This document shows, in pieces, positions 1-8,775 of a stretch of 57,128 bases of DNA. Below the pieces are notes generated by a model, which was given only the letters and a program-made list of their open reading frames with translations, did no database searches and was not told the origin of the DNA. How positions within the stretch are numbered: position 1 is the stretch's first letter; each line of letters opens with the position of its first letter. Origin of the DNA: Bacteroidales bacterium (GTDB taxonomy: Bacteria > Bacteroidota > Bacteroidia > Bacteroidales > UBA10428); contig JAFGQO010000198.1 of NCBI GenBank assembly GCA_016935615.1, positions 1 through 57,128 on the forward strand, in the 5' to 3' direction. The translations under genes were made by a program, and so were the position numbers.

Positions 1-297
1 GGAATGAATTGATTTTTAGCAATTTTTTCTTCAGCGGTTGATTTCTTTGGTTCCTTTCTTCATCAAGGAAGAAAGGAACTCGTTCCGATAGGGAACGGAA
101 CGAAATTAGGGCTTGTGCGTTAGATAAAAAAGAATGTCGAACCGTATCGGGAGCGGTTCGAAAACATGGAATGTGTGTTGGAGTTGTTTAACTGTTGAAT
201 CGTGTAACTGTGTAATCGTTAAACTGATGAGTTGATCGAATGGAACTTGAAAATTTAGACTATTCCAAAATCCGCAATCCGCAATCCGCAATGTGAA
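1..297. repeat. Gene-free end segment with inverted and short tandem repeats
   Basis: No convincing gene is present. A perfect 11-bp inverted repeat (50-60 with 69-79, GTTCCTTTCTT and its complement, 8-nt loop) is followed by a 6-bp hairpin, CGTTCC/GGAACG (81-86 with 92-97). A 7-bp unit CCGCAAT occurs three times in tandem at 272-292. The stretch between is rich in AACTGT/GTAATCG-like words. A 61-codon reading frame crosses it but has the composition of the repeats and no protein character. The segment looks like non-coding, repeat-derived spacer. Confidence 0.6.
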
Positions 298-984
298 TCA
301 CTGATTCTGTATCATTAACCTGTTAAGGATGGCAACCATTTCAGGCCTGTTTACAATTGTTGCCTGCTCGGGAATTTTCATTTTTTCCTTAGGAAGATAT
401 TTGGGATCAAACTTTGTGGCGGTAAATAACATGAGGTAAGGACCCATTACAAGTCGGAATTGCGTTAAAACACCATCGATGCTATGATACGGATTTGTTA
501 TGTTGGGCTTGTTCAGATTTATGTCATTTGTATAGTATATATCAAATGATTCATCACTGTCTTTAAAACTTACGGTTACCTTCTTCGACTTTAATCCTGC
601 TATAATAACAGTTGCTGTATCTTCTTCCAGTTTCATTCCATCCATACAATCAAAACAGCACATCATGTCATTTCTTCCTCCGAAAAATGCATAATTCTTA
701 TCAAGGACTTTAAGGTGTGTGTTTACTTTGTGATTCTTAAAGGAAGTCATGTTACCGAGTTTAAAAAAACCCATGAATCCGTCAATGTTATTGATGCTAA
801 ACTCCTGGTTAAAGTCCAGAACCATTTTTTTCGGAAGGAAAGATGGATCATAATTGGCTTCCTCTGCATTGAGATATTTGATCTTATATTCCAATCTTCC
901 CTGGTCGTATATTCCCTGATTTCCTTTTTCTCCGCACGAAACCAACAGAATAATCATTGAAAAAAGCAAAAATGCACGAATCAT
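298..984 (-). CDS. Predicted lipoprotein, possibly DUF4412-like
   Basis: This is a 228-residue protein with a lipoprotein signal peptide: a hydrophobic stretch ending in LLVSC, with the lipidated Cys at about residue 17 followed by Gly-Glu. It is probably anchored in the outer or inner membrane facing the periplasm. The body alternates short beta-prone segments and contains a CCFDC cluster near residues 108-112 and an 'IAGLKSKK' segment. That segment resembles the 'IAGYKCKK' region of Bacteroidota DUF4412/GLPGLI-type exported proteins, but the match is only by eye. It stands alone, divergent from argF across 250 bp. No enzymatic motif is recognisable. Gene reality is high; function is unknown. 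Confidence 0.8.
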   Translation of the reverse strand: MIRAFLLFSMIILLVSCGEKGNQGIYDQGRLEYKIKYLNAEEANYDPSFLPKKMVLDFNQEFSINNIDGFMGFFKLGNMTSFKNHKVNTHLKVLDKNYAFFGGRNDMMCCFDCMDGMKLEEDTATVIIAGLKSKKVTVSFKDSDESFDIYYTNDINLNKPNITNPYHSIDGVLTQFRLVMGPYLMLFTATKFDPKYLPKEKMKIPEQATIVNRPEMVAILNRLMIQNQ

Positions 985-1135
985 TTCGAATAAATTTGGT
1001 TAAATATACGAAGCATTATCTGCTAAGTTGATGGATTATTTTAATATTTGACTTACTGCTTTATATTCGCGACTAAGTAACAATAATCCCTGTTCAATGA
1101 AATTGCAGGTTTTTGTATTTATTTGCATTGAAATG

Positions 1136-1147
1136 GTATATATATAC
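1136..1147. promoter_or_regulatory. AT-rich dyad upstream of argF
   Basis: A perfect 12-bp palindrome, GTATATATATAC, lies about 90 bp before the argF start. Nearby, at 1113-1126, is TGTATTTATTTGCA, which resembles half of an ARG box (ArgR consensus TGAATWWWWATTCA) only loosely. This may be a regulatory site for arginine control. The claim is weak because alternating AT palindromes arise easily in AT-rich spacers. Confidence 0.2.
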
Positions 1148-1235
1148 AAAATTATGATTTTCATCATTCTCTATGTCACAGACAATGTTTAAATTCGATT
1201 CCGGTTAAATTATTTTTCTATTTAAAACTGAAAAC

Positions 1236-2234
1236 ATGCAGGTAGATCTGAAGAACAAACACTTTTTAAAATTACTTGATTTTAGTAAAGAAGAGATCAT
1301 GTATCTTCTTGAATTGTCATCCTCATTAAAAACAGCAAAAAGAGAAGGAAAGGAGCAACAGCATCTGAAAAGTAAGAATATTGCTTTGATCTTTGAGAAG
1401 ACTTCCACAAGGACGCGCTGCGCATTTGAAGTGGCTGCCTTTGATCAGGGTGCTCATGTTACTTATTTGGGTCCTTCCGGAACACAAATTGGGCATAAAG
1501 AATCGATGAAGGATACTGCGAGGGTGTTAGGCAGAATGTATGACGGGATTGAATACAGAGGATACGGGCAAGATACTGTAGAGATACTTGCAAAATATGC
1601 AGGAGTTCCTGTTTGGAACGGCTTGACAGATGAATTTCATCCAACTCAGATACTGGCTGATTTTTTAACTATGCAGGAACATACTGACAAAGCTCTGGAG
1701 GAGATTAAATTTTGCTATCTCGGCGATGCGCGTAATAATATGGGCAATTCATTAATGGTAGGAGCAGCAAAATTGGGAATGGATTTCAGAGCTGCTGCAC
1801 CTAAAAAGTGTCAGCCTAACGAAAAACTGGTTCATCAGTGCCTTCTGATTGCTGAAAATTCAGGAGCAAAAATCACTTTAACAGATGATGTTAAGAAAGC
1901 GGTTGAAGGAGTGGACTTTCTGTATACAGATGTATGGGTATCAATGGGTGAACCAGATGCGATATGGGATGAGAGAATTGGATTATTGAGCCCCTACCAG
2001 GTGAATAAAGGAATACTTGAACTTACCGGAAATCCTGGAGTGAAATTTTTACATTGTCTGCCTGCTTTTCATAACCTCGAAACTAAAGTGGGAGAGGAGA
2101 TCCATAACAAATTTGGAATGGAAGCTCTGGAAGTTACTGAAGATGTTTTTGAATCTTCGGCTTCGATTGTATTTGACGAAGCAGAAAACAGGATACATAC
2201 CATAAAAGCTATCATGGTTGCCACACTGGGGTAA
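1236..2234 (+). CDS. argF: Ornithine carbamoyltransferase
   Basis: The protein catalyses carbamoyl phosphate plus ornithine to citrulline in cytosolic arginine synthesis. At 332 residues it has the length of bacterial anabolic or catabolic OTC. Family motifs are intact: STRTR at residues 57-61 (carbamoyl-phosphate binding), HPTQ at 135-138, 'DVWVSMGE' (ornithine-side SMG loop), and HCLP near residue 273 carrying the catalytic Cys. The motif set is that of true OTC rather than the N-acetylornithine variant usual in many Bacteroidota: the SMG loop is ornithine-type and no long proline-rich 80s loop is seen. No other arg gene is adjacent, so it appears monocistronic. The ATG start fits the family N-terminus. 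Confidence 0.95.
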   Translation: MQVDLKNKHFLKLLDFSKEEIMYLLELSSSLKTAKREGKEQQHLKSKNIALIFEKTSTRTRCAFEVAAFDQGAHVTYLGPSGTQIGHKESMKDTARVLGRMYDGIEYRGYGQDTVEILAKYAGVPVWNGLTDEFHPTQILADFLTMQEHTDKALEEIKFCYLGDARNNMGNSLMVGAAKLGMDFRAAAPKKCQPNEKLVHQCLLIAENSGAKITLTDDVKKAVEGVDFLYTDVWVSMGEPDAIWDERIGLLSPYQVNKGILELTGNPGVKFLHCLPAFHNLETKVGEEIHNKFGMEALEVTEDVFESSASIVFDEAENRIHTIKAIMVATLG

Positions 2235-2333
2235 TTAATTCAAATATTTGGCGGTCAATTTCTTCAGGCAAAATTATTATTTGAGAAATTAATTTATTAA
2301 CTTGTATATGTCATTAATTTCAAAATTACCGCC

Positions 2334-2606
2334 ATGACTATTTACATTGGCAACATCAATTATTCTCTCGGTGAAGATGAAATTCGAAAAATCTTCGAGG
2401 TAATCGGGAAGGTAGACGCCATTAAACTCATTCGCGACAAAAGAACAGGCAAATCTAAAGGATTTGGTTTTTTAGATATGCCAAATAAAAAAGAGGCTAT
2501 GGAGGCCATTAAGACTCTTGATGGTAAAACTGTTGCCGGCCGAAATTTGAGAGTTTTAAGGGCACATACCAACAAAGTACGCGTCGCAGCTGCTGTACAG
2601 GCATAG
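2334..2606 (+). CDS. Small RRM-type RNA-binding protein
   Basis: This 90-residue protein is a single RNA recognition motif. RNP2 is seen as IYIGNI (residues 3-8) and RNP1 as KGFGFLDM (about 42-49), joined by the usual beta-alpha-beta-beta-alpha-beta spacing. A short basic/alanine-rich tail (residues 78-90) follows. Such stand-alone RRM proteins are common in Bacteroidota and Cyanobacteria and are thought to act as RNA chaperones or post-transcriptional regulators. The gene is 99 bp behind argF and could be co-transcribed, but the AT-rich gap more likely holds its own promoter. Confidence 0.93.
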   Translation: MTIYIGNINYSLGEDEIRKIFEVIGKVDAIKLIRDKRTGKSKGFGFLDMPNKKEAMEAIKTLDGKTVAGRNLRVLRAHTNKVRVAAAVQA

Positions 2607-2614
2607 CCTGTACA
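2594..2614. terminator. Stem-loop at the end of the RRM gene
   Basis: TGTACAGGC and its perfect complement GCCTGTACA are separated by only ATA, forming a 9-bp stem that encloses the stop codon of the RRM gene. The convergent CAP gene ends 16 bp beyond. There is no U-tract, so it may be a bidirectional or factor-assisted terminator, or an mRNA-end stabilising hairpin. Confidence 0.5.
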
Positions 2615-2629
2615 AAGCTTTACCTGTTG

Positions 2630-3325
2630 TTATTCATTTACTCGCACCGGTTCATACAATTGAAAGTTTTGAGTTGCAATAACAGTAGGCATTTCATTAA
2701 AATCTTCTTTTAGGTAAAAGGCTGTTCCACAACCAAGTTGCACAGCCTTTTTTGATAGTACATTATCACTGTGTTGCGGGGAATTCATCCATCGGTCAAT
2801 CATCGTTTCACCAAGACTAAGGTAAGTATGGGGGGGTATAGGATCTCCGTTTTGTTTATAGCTAAATACTCCTTTTGCTATTGGATAGACTTCATCTCCG
2901 GCTTTGTATTGTAAAACAAAAGATTCAACAATATTTTCTGCCAGAAAGGGGTTGACAATTCCAACATGACGAGCCCTGTCGTTTGGATCACGAAGCTTTT
3001 TGTTTTTTGGATGATAGTGTGAAAAAAAAACATCCTTTACCATATTTCCGGAATGAAGAGCAGCTGATTCTTCGAGTTTTTGATGATAGTTCAATACATT
3101 GAGCTTATGATGAACCCTTTGTTCATTCGTCAGGTAAAATATCACCGCATTCAATTTTTCCAGGTTAAGGTTATCGGGTACAATGGTTTCTTTGAATTCT
3201 TTTGCCTTTCTGAAGTTATCCAAAGTATAGGAATAATAATCTGATTGAGAATATACAGACCCACTGACGATCAGAATAAGAAGGGAAAAGTATGAGGGAT
3301 AGCGGAACATTTTATTGTTTAACAT
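2630..3325 (-). CDS. CAP-domain (SCP/PR-1-like) secreted protein
   Basis: A 231-residue exported protein with an N-terminal signal peptide (about residues 6-27, ending VYSQ). A CAP fold follows: 'NEQRVHHKLNVL' helix, 'LEESAALHSGNM', 'FSHYHP' (conserved His), 'AENIVES', then 'MIDRWMNSPQHSDNVL', which carries the second conserved His. Bacterial YkwD-type CAP proteins are extracytoplasmic and of uncertain biochemical role. A second ATG five codons in (3310) would give a tighter signal peptide and avoid the 14-bp overlap with the upstream DUF456 gene. The two genes are probably one transcript. Confidence 0.88.
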   Translation of the reverse strand: MLNNKMFRYPSYFSLLILIVSGSVYSQSDYYSYTLDNFRKAKEFKETIVPDNLNLEKLNAVIFYLTNEQRVHHKLNVLNYHQKLEESAALHSGNMVKDVFFSHYHPKNKKLRDPNDRARHVGIVNPFLAENIVESFVLQYKAGDEVYPIAKGVFSYKQNGDPIPPHTYLSLGETMIDRWMNSPQHSDNVLSKKAVQLGCGTAFYLKEDFNEMPTVIATQNFQLYEPVRVNE

Positions 3326-3821
3326 ACTGTATTATTTCCCGAACATAATAAATTGTAATAACTGAAGAACAAACAAGTTTCATGAATGTTCCGGCAAGAA
3401 AACCAACAAATGAGCCAAAGGCAGCACGCATTGCCTCATTTGAGTTTTTACCGGCTATTTTTTCCCCTATTAGTGCCCCTACAAAGGGACCTCCCAGGAT
3501 GGTTATAATTCCGAACGGTCCGATGGCAGGCAGAAAAAATAATCCGGCAATCAGCCCCAGTATGCTACCCCAGGTTCCATACCTGGAACCCCCAAATTTT
3601 TTTGTTCCCCAGGCAGGTACGATGTAATCGAGTATTTGTACGATCAGAGCGAATAGTCCCAAAAACAGAAGTTCTCCAGCAGTGAAATCGGCAAATTTTG
3701 TAAAATGAATAAGCAAAATGCCTATAAAACTTAAAGGTGGTCCGGGTAAAATTGGAAGAAGACAACCTATAAAACCCAAGAGAATAATAATGATTGAAAA
3801 TATCAGTAAAAAATAATCCAT
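3312..3821 (-). CDS. DUF456 membrane protein
   Basis: A 169-residue integral membrane protein with about four or five hydrophobic helices. The glycine-rich DUF456 signature is visible: 'LLPILPGPPLSFIGILL' near residues 22-38, 'PAWGTKKFGGSRYGTWGSILG' and 'GGPFVGALIGEK' in the middle. Family members are conserved inner-membrane proteins without an assigned function. It overlaps the start region of the CAP gene by up to 14 bp, suggesting translation coupling. The start is an ATG with no competing upstream start. Confidence 0.9.
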   Translation of the reverse strand: MDYFLLIFSIIIILLGFIGCLLPILPGPPLSFIGILLIHFTKFADFTAGELLFLGLFALIVQILDYIVPAWGTKKFGGSRYGTWGSILGLIAGLFFLPAIGPFGIITILGGPFVGALIGEKIAGKNSNEAMRAAFGSFVGFLAGTFMKLVCSSVITIYYVREIIQYVKQ

Positions 3822-3891
3822 GGTTAGTATATAAAAGTCCGGCTGAAAAATAATGAATTTCAGCCGGACTTAATATACAAGTTTCACTTTT

Positions 3892-4350
<459 letters not shown>

Positions 4351-4370
4351 TTATGTATTAAATATTAAAA

Positions 4371-6377
4371 TTATTTTTTACCAAAAGGATTATATTTTTT
4401 ACCACCGCCAATGTATCCGGCGTTTTTATAAAATTCCACAAAGGTCAAACGCAAGGGGTGGACAAATGAACCCAAACCTGACATGAATATATTGATCCCA
4501 TGTCCTATCAACAATATAAGTACAAAAACCAACTGTCCGACAACCGGGATATTAAATGGACTCATATTCATAGCCAGGTCATTGAATACAAACCCCAGAA
4601 TTGCACTTGAAATACCCAGTGCAAACAAACGAATATAGGATAACAAATCGCCCAAAATTCCTGTAACCATATTGTACGTGTCCCACAATCCGGCGCCAAA
4701 ATTTATCAGGATGTTTCTTTTGGGATTGTTGAAGAAATAAATCCCCAGACTGCTTATTCCCAATACCAGGAAGAATATTATTTTGGCTGTGTTATCGGTC
4801 AGATGAGCAGTGGAGTTCAACAGGTAAACGGTTCCGCCACCAAGAATTAGCAGAAGCCAGCCGAGTGTTGGGAACGCATATCGGTAGCCATACATTCTTG
4901 CCTGATTGGCAGCTTTGATAAACATTCCGAAAATGATCTGAACGCCACCCAGTATAAGTGCCAGCTTAAACATCTTATCAGGATCAAGAAGCAAATGCCG
5001 GAAAGAATTTAAAAACGGAAAATCAGCCTTGGTGTTTTTAATGATCACATTATGATAATTTGCATAGGCTTCACTTCCCAATAGGTCTTTGAGTCTACTC
5101 TGAAAGGCTAATTTTGATTCAATATGCACATCGAGCAGGCCATTTAGTTTTTCAATGATATCAGCAGGCAAATTGTGTTGCTGGAATATAGCGACAGACT
5201 GGTCTGTAATAAGATATCCCGTATCTATAAGGTTCATGCCAAAAATTGTGCCCGTGATGGTGCCAAAAAGAACCGTTGCAAGCCCGAGAAACTGAATCAA
5301 AGTTAATATGGGTTTGAATTTCTTGTCTGCTTTAAATTTAAAATAGGTAGCTGCAAGAATAAACAGCAAACCATAACCGGCATCGCCCAGACAAAAGCCA
5401 AAGAACAACATAAAGAAAGGGGCAAAAAATGGGGTTAGGTCAATTTCTCTGTAATCAGGCAATGAATACAATTCTCCGATGGCTTCAAATAATTTCGGGA
5501 ATTTTTTGTTTTTAAGCAAAACAGGAATGTTGTCTTTTGGCGTTGGTTTTTCTGCCTGGTAATACACATCAGATTCATTAAGGAACTTATTGATTTCAGG
5601 TTCTTTTTCAGCGGGAACCCATCCTTCGAGCAACATCAGTTTTTCATCTGCCTGTTTTTCTGTGTTGAGGACTACTTTTTTAAAATCTAGTTCACCGGCA
5701 AGTTTTCCCCTTGTCTGTTCCAAAAGATCCCGGTATCGTGCAGCAAAATCATCATAAAGTTCTTCCGTTTTCTCAAGAATACCAATGATCTCGTTTATTG
5801 ATTTGTTGAGCCGCTTCAGGGAAATTTCAGGAAGCTTTATTTTTTCAGCATGAATATCAATTGTTTCATCCGGTGAATGCAACACAACAAAGTATTTCTG
5901 GCTGCTTACTTCACTGATATGCATAAGATTGAAATCTGCTTCCCATTTCGGATCAAAGTTTCTGTTGGGACAAATATAAAATTCAATGATATAGCCTGCC
6001 TGCTGCAACTTTTCTATTGTGTTCCAGCTAAAATCACCCCACGGTTCAAGAACAACTTTTTCTTTTTGAAGCTGGGCAAGTTTTTGCTGATATGATTCCT
6101 GATCGGATTGCAGCTTCTTATATTCATTCAGAACTGAGATGCCATCTGTTTCTTTCTCATCAATTGGTTTTGCTTCCGGGTTACGTTTTGAAAGAAATTT
6201 AATGGCCTGATTGAATTCATTTACTTGTTGATATTTTGCACGCAATTCATCGTCTTCAATCTTTCCCGACTGTCTTTCAATCACATGAAGAACTCCTATA
6301 TCCCTGATGCCATCAAGAAACTCCATATAGTCTTTATGGTAAATCAGGAAAGAATATTTTTTCATCGGTGCTATCAT
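4371..6377 (-). CDS. atpI: V/A-type ATPase subunit I (a-subunit, stator)
   Basis: A 668-residue stator and ion-channel subunit. The N-terminal half (about 1-310) is cytosolic and rich in coiled coil. The C-terminal half has about eight membrane helices, beginning at the family motif 'TPFFAPFFMLFFGFCLGDAGYG' region. The essential channel arginine is in SYIRLFALG (Arg583), facing the K ring. The start ATG overlaps the TGA of the D gene (ATGA), a coupled junction. A second Met at residue 5 (MKKYSF) is a possible start, but the overlap favours the first. Confidence 0.95.
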   Translation of the reverse strand: MIAPMKKYSFLIYHKDYMEFLDGIRDIGVLHVIERQSGKIEDDELRAKYQQVNEFNQAIKFLSKRNPEAKPIDEKETDGISVLNEYKKLQSDQESYQQKLAQLQKEKVVLEPWGDFSWNTIEKLQQAGYIIEFYICPNRNFDPKWEADFNLMHISEVSSQKYFVVLHSPDETIDIHAEKIKLPEISLKRLNKSINEIIGILEKTEELYDDFAARYRDLLEQTRGKLAGELDFKKVVLNTEKQADEKLMLLEGWVPAEKEPEINKFLNESDVYYQAEKPTPKDNIPVLLKNKKFPKLFEAIGELYSLPDYREIDLTPFFAPFFMLFFGFCLGDAGYGLLFILAATYFKFKADKKFKPILTLIQFLGLATVLFGTITGTIFGMNLIDTGYLITDQSVAIFQQHNLPADIIEKLNGLLDVHIESKLAFQSRLKDLLGSEAYANYHNVIIKNTKADFPFLNSFRHLLLDPDKMFKLALILGGVQIIFGMFIKAANQARMYGYRYAFPTLGWLLLILGGGTVYLLNSTAHLTDNTAKIIFFLVLGISSLGIYFFNNPKRNILINFGAGLWDTYNMVTGILGDLLSYIRLFALGISSAILGFVFNDLAMNMSPFNIPVVGQLVFVLILLIGHGINIFMSGLGSFVHPLRLTFVEFYKNAGYIGGGKKYNPFGKK

Positions 6378-6973
6378 TGTATTATCTCCTCCTGCTGTCT
6401 GGTTTTTACAATTTTTTGAGCCGATTTGGATAAATTGTCCTCATCTTCCATAAATCGTTTGATTTTCAATATTGCTTCTTCATAACCCGGGATCTGAACT
6501 TTTTCAAAAAGGTTTACTTTTTGTGTGGTCTTTTTTCTTGCATAATCCAGCAATTCCATCTTACGGGAAAAAACTTCGCGTTCAATGGCAAGACTTATGG
6601 TTTCTTTCAGAAGCTCGATACCGCCGAGAAACCATTTGGGAGCATTAAATACGCTGAATTCAGCTACAAAGAAATCAATACCACTCAGAACAGGGGTTTT
6701 AACGCCGGCAATTTTTTTTATGTCCAGTTTTACATCTTCAATACTTATTAGGTGTTCATCGAACTCACCCCACAACTCAACCATCCTTTCATACGATCTG
6801 ATCTTCTGATCAAGTTCAAGATCAAGCCTTTTTGCTTCATCTTTAGCCTTTTTCACCTCAATCCTCAATGCAGATTCCTTATTTTTAATGGTAGGCAAAG
6901 CACGTACTCTGACCTTAAGCTGTTTCTCAAGAGCCTGAAGTGAAGTCTTATTGTATTGAAATTTTATGGCCAT
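6374..6973 (-). CDS. atpD: V/A-type ATPase subunit D (central stalk)
   Basis: This is the central-shaft coiled-coil subunit D. The family N-terminus 'MAIKFQYNKTSLQALEKQL' begins at the ATG at 6973. The open frame extends 16 codons further upstream, but those codons lie in the tail of the inserted four-helix-bundle gene and read as repeat-derived sequence, so they are excluded. With this start the protein is 199 residues, near the usual size. Long helices with heptad character cover residues 10-75 and 130-199. Its TGA overlaps the start of subunit I. Confidence 0.93.
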   Translation of the reverse strand: MAIKFQYNKTSLQALEKQLKVRVRALPTIKNKESALRIEVKKAKDEAKRLDLELDQKIRSYERMVELWGEFDEHLISIEDVKLDIKKIAGVKTPVLSGIDFFVAEFSVFNAPKWFLGGIELLKETISLAIEREVFSRKMELLDYARKKTTQKVNLFEKVQIPGYEEAILKIKRFMEDEDNLSKSAQKIVKTRQQEEIIQ

Positions 6974-6974
6974 C

Positions 6975-7370
6975 TTAATCAGTTGCTGGTTGCTGGTTTT
7001 TAGCCTCAAGTTCTTTTGCAATTATCAGTTTTCTGATGAATGAATTAATCATTTTTTGTATTTCCTGGATTAACCTGAAAAGCTTATCAAATTCAATATT
7101 CGGAGCAAGATTATTCGATTGAACTATTGATAGTTGTGTTTCTAACTCAAAGCAGGATCCTAAAGCAATTTCAAGAAATCTGGCAAAATCTTTATTACTT
7201 TTTCGACAGGTTCCTTCTGCAATATTCGAAGGAATTGAAATGGCAGATCGTATCAATTGAGGTCTCAAAGTATATTTCTCCTTATCATCAAGTTGTTTTG
7301 CTAATTGATATGTTTTTTGAACAACATCCATTCCTTTTTTCCATATCTTTAAATCTTTGTAATTGTTCAT
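6975..7370 (-). CDS. Four-helix-bundle protein (S23 / 23S intervening-sequence type) inserted in the ATPase operon
   Basis: A 131-residue all-helical protein of the S23/'four helix bundle' family (TIGR02436). It begins with 'YKDLKIWKKGMDVV' and has the signature 'IPSNIAEGTCRKSNKDFARFLEIALGS'. Relatives are encoded inside rRNA intervening sequences or scattered through Bacteroidota genomes; their function is unknown. Here it sits between ATPase genes B and D on the same strand. It ends one base before the D start, and its last codons are built from the repeat CCAGCAA (two copies, 6982-6996). It is not part of any known ATPase. Confidence 0.92.
   Translation of the reverse strand: MNNYKDLKIWKKGMDVVQKTYQLAKQLDDKEKYTLRPQLIRSAISIPSNIAEGTCRKSNKDFARFLEIALGSCFELETQLSIVQSNNLAPNIEFDKLFRLIQEIQKMINSFIRKLIIAKELEAKNQQPATD
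6982..6996. repeat. Short tandem repeat at the 3' edge of the four-helix-bundle gene
   Basis: GTTGCTG occurs twice in tandem (CCAGCAAC on the coding strand). It forms the final codons of the four-helix-bundle protein and lies directly before the D-subunit start. Simple heptamer-like repeats such as this also occur at 272-292 in the window. At the other edge of the module, 7401-7416 reads GTGACTTGCGACCAGA, another TTGCGAC-type simple sequence. Together they mark the borders of an inserted module. Confidence 0.45.
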
Positions 7371-7423
7371 TTTCCAAATCCTTTCTATTTGCTTTTTCTT
7401 GTGACTTGCGACCAGAGACTTTT

Positions 7424-8746
7424 TTAATTCTTCTTCCAGTATTTATCTGTTAATTCCTGTTTGATACCTAATTCCTCCAGTTTAAAATACTTCTGAAATA
7501 AATTCCAGCCTGTATCCAGCATTTCATCTATGTCAATGTTAACATCTATTGCAAGCAGTTTTCTTGAATAGTCTTTTGCATAATCCAAACTGCGCCGATC
7601 ATAATCTGTCAGGTCAAAACCATTTTCAAGTTTGGTTTTTGCATTGGCAGCATCAGCAAAAAGACGCACTGCGGTATTCATAACTTGCGGGTGGTCTTCC
7701 CTGGTTTTTTTTCCAATTACGAGCTGTTTGAGTCGTGACAGACTTCGGAACGGATCAACAATCACTTTGCCGATGTCAGAGTCACGTCTTAAAAACAACT
7801 GTCCTTCGGTAATATAGCCTGTATTATCAGGTATTGCGTGGGTAATGTCACCACCTGAGAGGGTTGTTACGGCAATAATGGTTATCGATCCGCCTGATGG
7901 AAACTGAACTGCCTTTTCATAAATTTTAGCCAGGTCACTATACAATGAACCGGGCATACTGTCTTTCGAAGGTATCTGATCCATGCGGTTGGATACAATA
8001 CTTAAAGCATCTGCATAAAGCGTCATATCAGTGAGCAGAACAAGCACTGTTTCATTTTTATCCACAGCAAAATATTCAGCAGCTGTTAAAGCCATATCAG
8101 GCACCAGCAATCTTTCAGCAGGAGGATCCTCCGTTGTATTTACAAAACTTATGATTCTGTCAAGAGTTCCTGCATTGTCAAAAACATTTTTATAAAAGAG
8201 ATAATCATCATTTGTCAATCCCATGCCTCCGAGAATGATCTTATCGGTTTTGGCTCGTAAGGCCACCATGGCCATTACCTGGTTAAAAGGCTGATCAGGA
8301 TCTGCAAAAAACGGGATTTTTTGTCCGGATACCAGAGTATTGTTCAGGTCTATTCCGGCTATACCTGTTGCTATCAATTCTGACGGTTGCTTTCTCCTAA
8401 CCGGGTTTATGGAAGGGCCTCCAATCTCTCGTTCTTCACCTTCAATGGCAGGTCCCCCGTCAATAGGATCGCCATAAGCATTGAAGAATCTGCCTGCAAG
8501 ATCTTCACTCACTTTCAATGAAGGGGCTTTCCCCAGAAAGCTTACTTCTGCATTTGTTGGAATGCCTTCAGTCCCTCCAAAAACCTGTAAGGTAACCATA
8601 TCTCCAATTATTTTCACTACCTGTGCAAGCTTACCGTGAATCACAGCAAGCTCTTCGTAACCAATACCTGTAGCTTTAAGTGAGCAGGTGGCTTTTGTAA
8701 TCTGGTTAATTTTAGTATATATTTTCTGAAAGGCTTTAGAATCCAT
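7424..8746 (-). CDS. atpB: V/A-type ATPase subunit B
   Basis: A 440-residue non-catalytic nucleotide-binding subunit of the V1 head. It shows the beta-barrel start ('LKATGIGYEELAVIHGKLAQ'), then 'FFNAYGDPIDGG', the degenerate P-loop region 'SGQKIPFFADPDQPFNQ', 'DMTLYADALSIVSNRMDQIPSKDSMPGSLYSDLA', and the arginine-bearing 'RSLSRLKQLVIGKKTREDH' near the C-terminus. It lies 29 bp after subunit A and 53 bp before the inserted four-helix-bundle gene, where a B-to-D junction would be expected. Length is normal for bacterial V-type B subunits. Confidence 0.96.
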   Translation of the reverse strand: MDSKAFQKIYTKINQITKATCSLKATGIGYEELAVIHGKLAQVVKIIGDMVTLQVFGGTEGIPTNAEVSFLGKAPSLKVSEDLAGRFFNAYGDPIDGGPAIEGEEREIGGPSINPVRRKQPSELIATGIAGIDLNNTLVSGQKIPFFADPDQPFNQVMAMVALRAKTDKIILGGMGLTNDDYLFYKNVFDNAGTLDRIISFVNTTEDPPAERLLVPDMALTAAEYFAVDKNETVLVLLTDMTLYADALSIVSNRMDQIPSKDSMPGSLYSDLAKIYEKAVQFPSGGSITIIAVTTLSGGDITHAIPDNTGYITEGQLFLRRDSDIGKVIVDPFRSLSRLKQLVIGKKTREDHPQVMNTAVRLFADAANAKTKLENGFDLTDYDRRSLDYAKDYSRKLLAIDVNIDIDEMLDTGWNLFQKYFKLEELGIKQELTDKYWKKN

Positions 8747-8775
8747 TTTTCATTTATTTAGTTCAAAATTATCTG

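Noticed and set aside
106-291. 61-codon minus-strand reading frame near the left end
   Set aside because: It runs across tandem CCGCAAT repeats and a hairpin; composition is that of the repeats and no protein feature is seen.
1136-1147. Definite ArgR operator
   Set aside because: The palindrome is plain alternating AT and the nearby half-site differs from the ARG box in several positions; kept only as a weak regulatory candidate.
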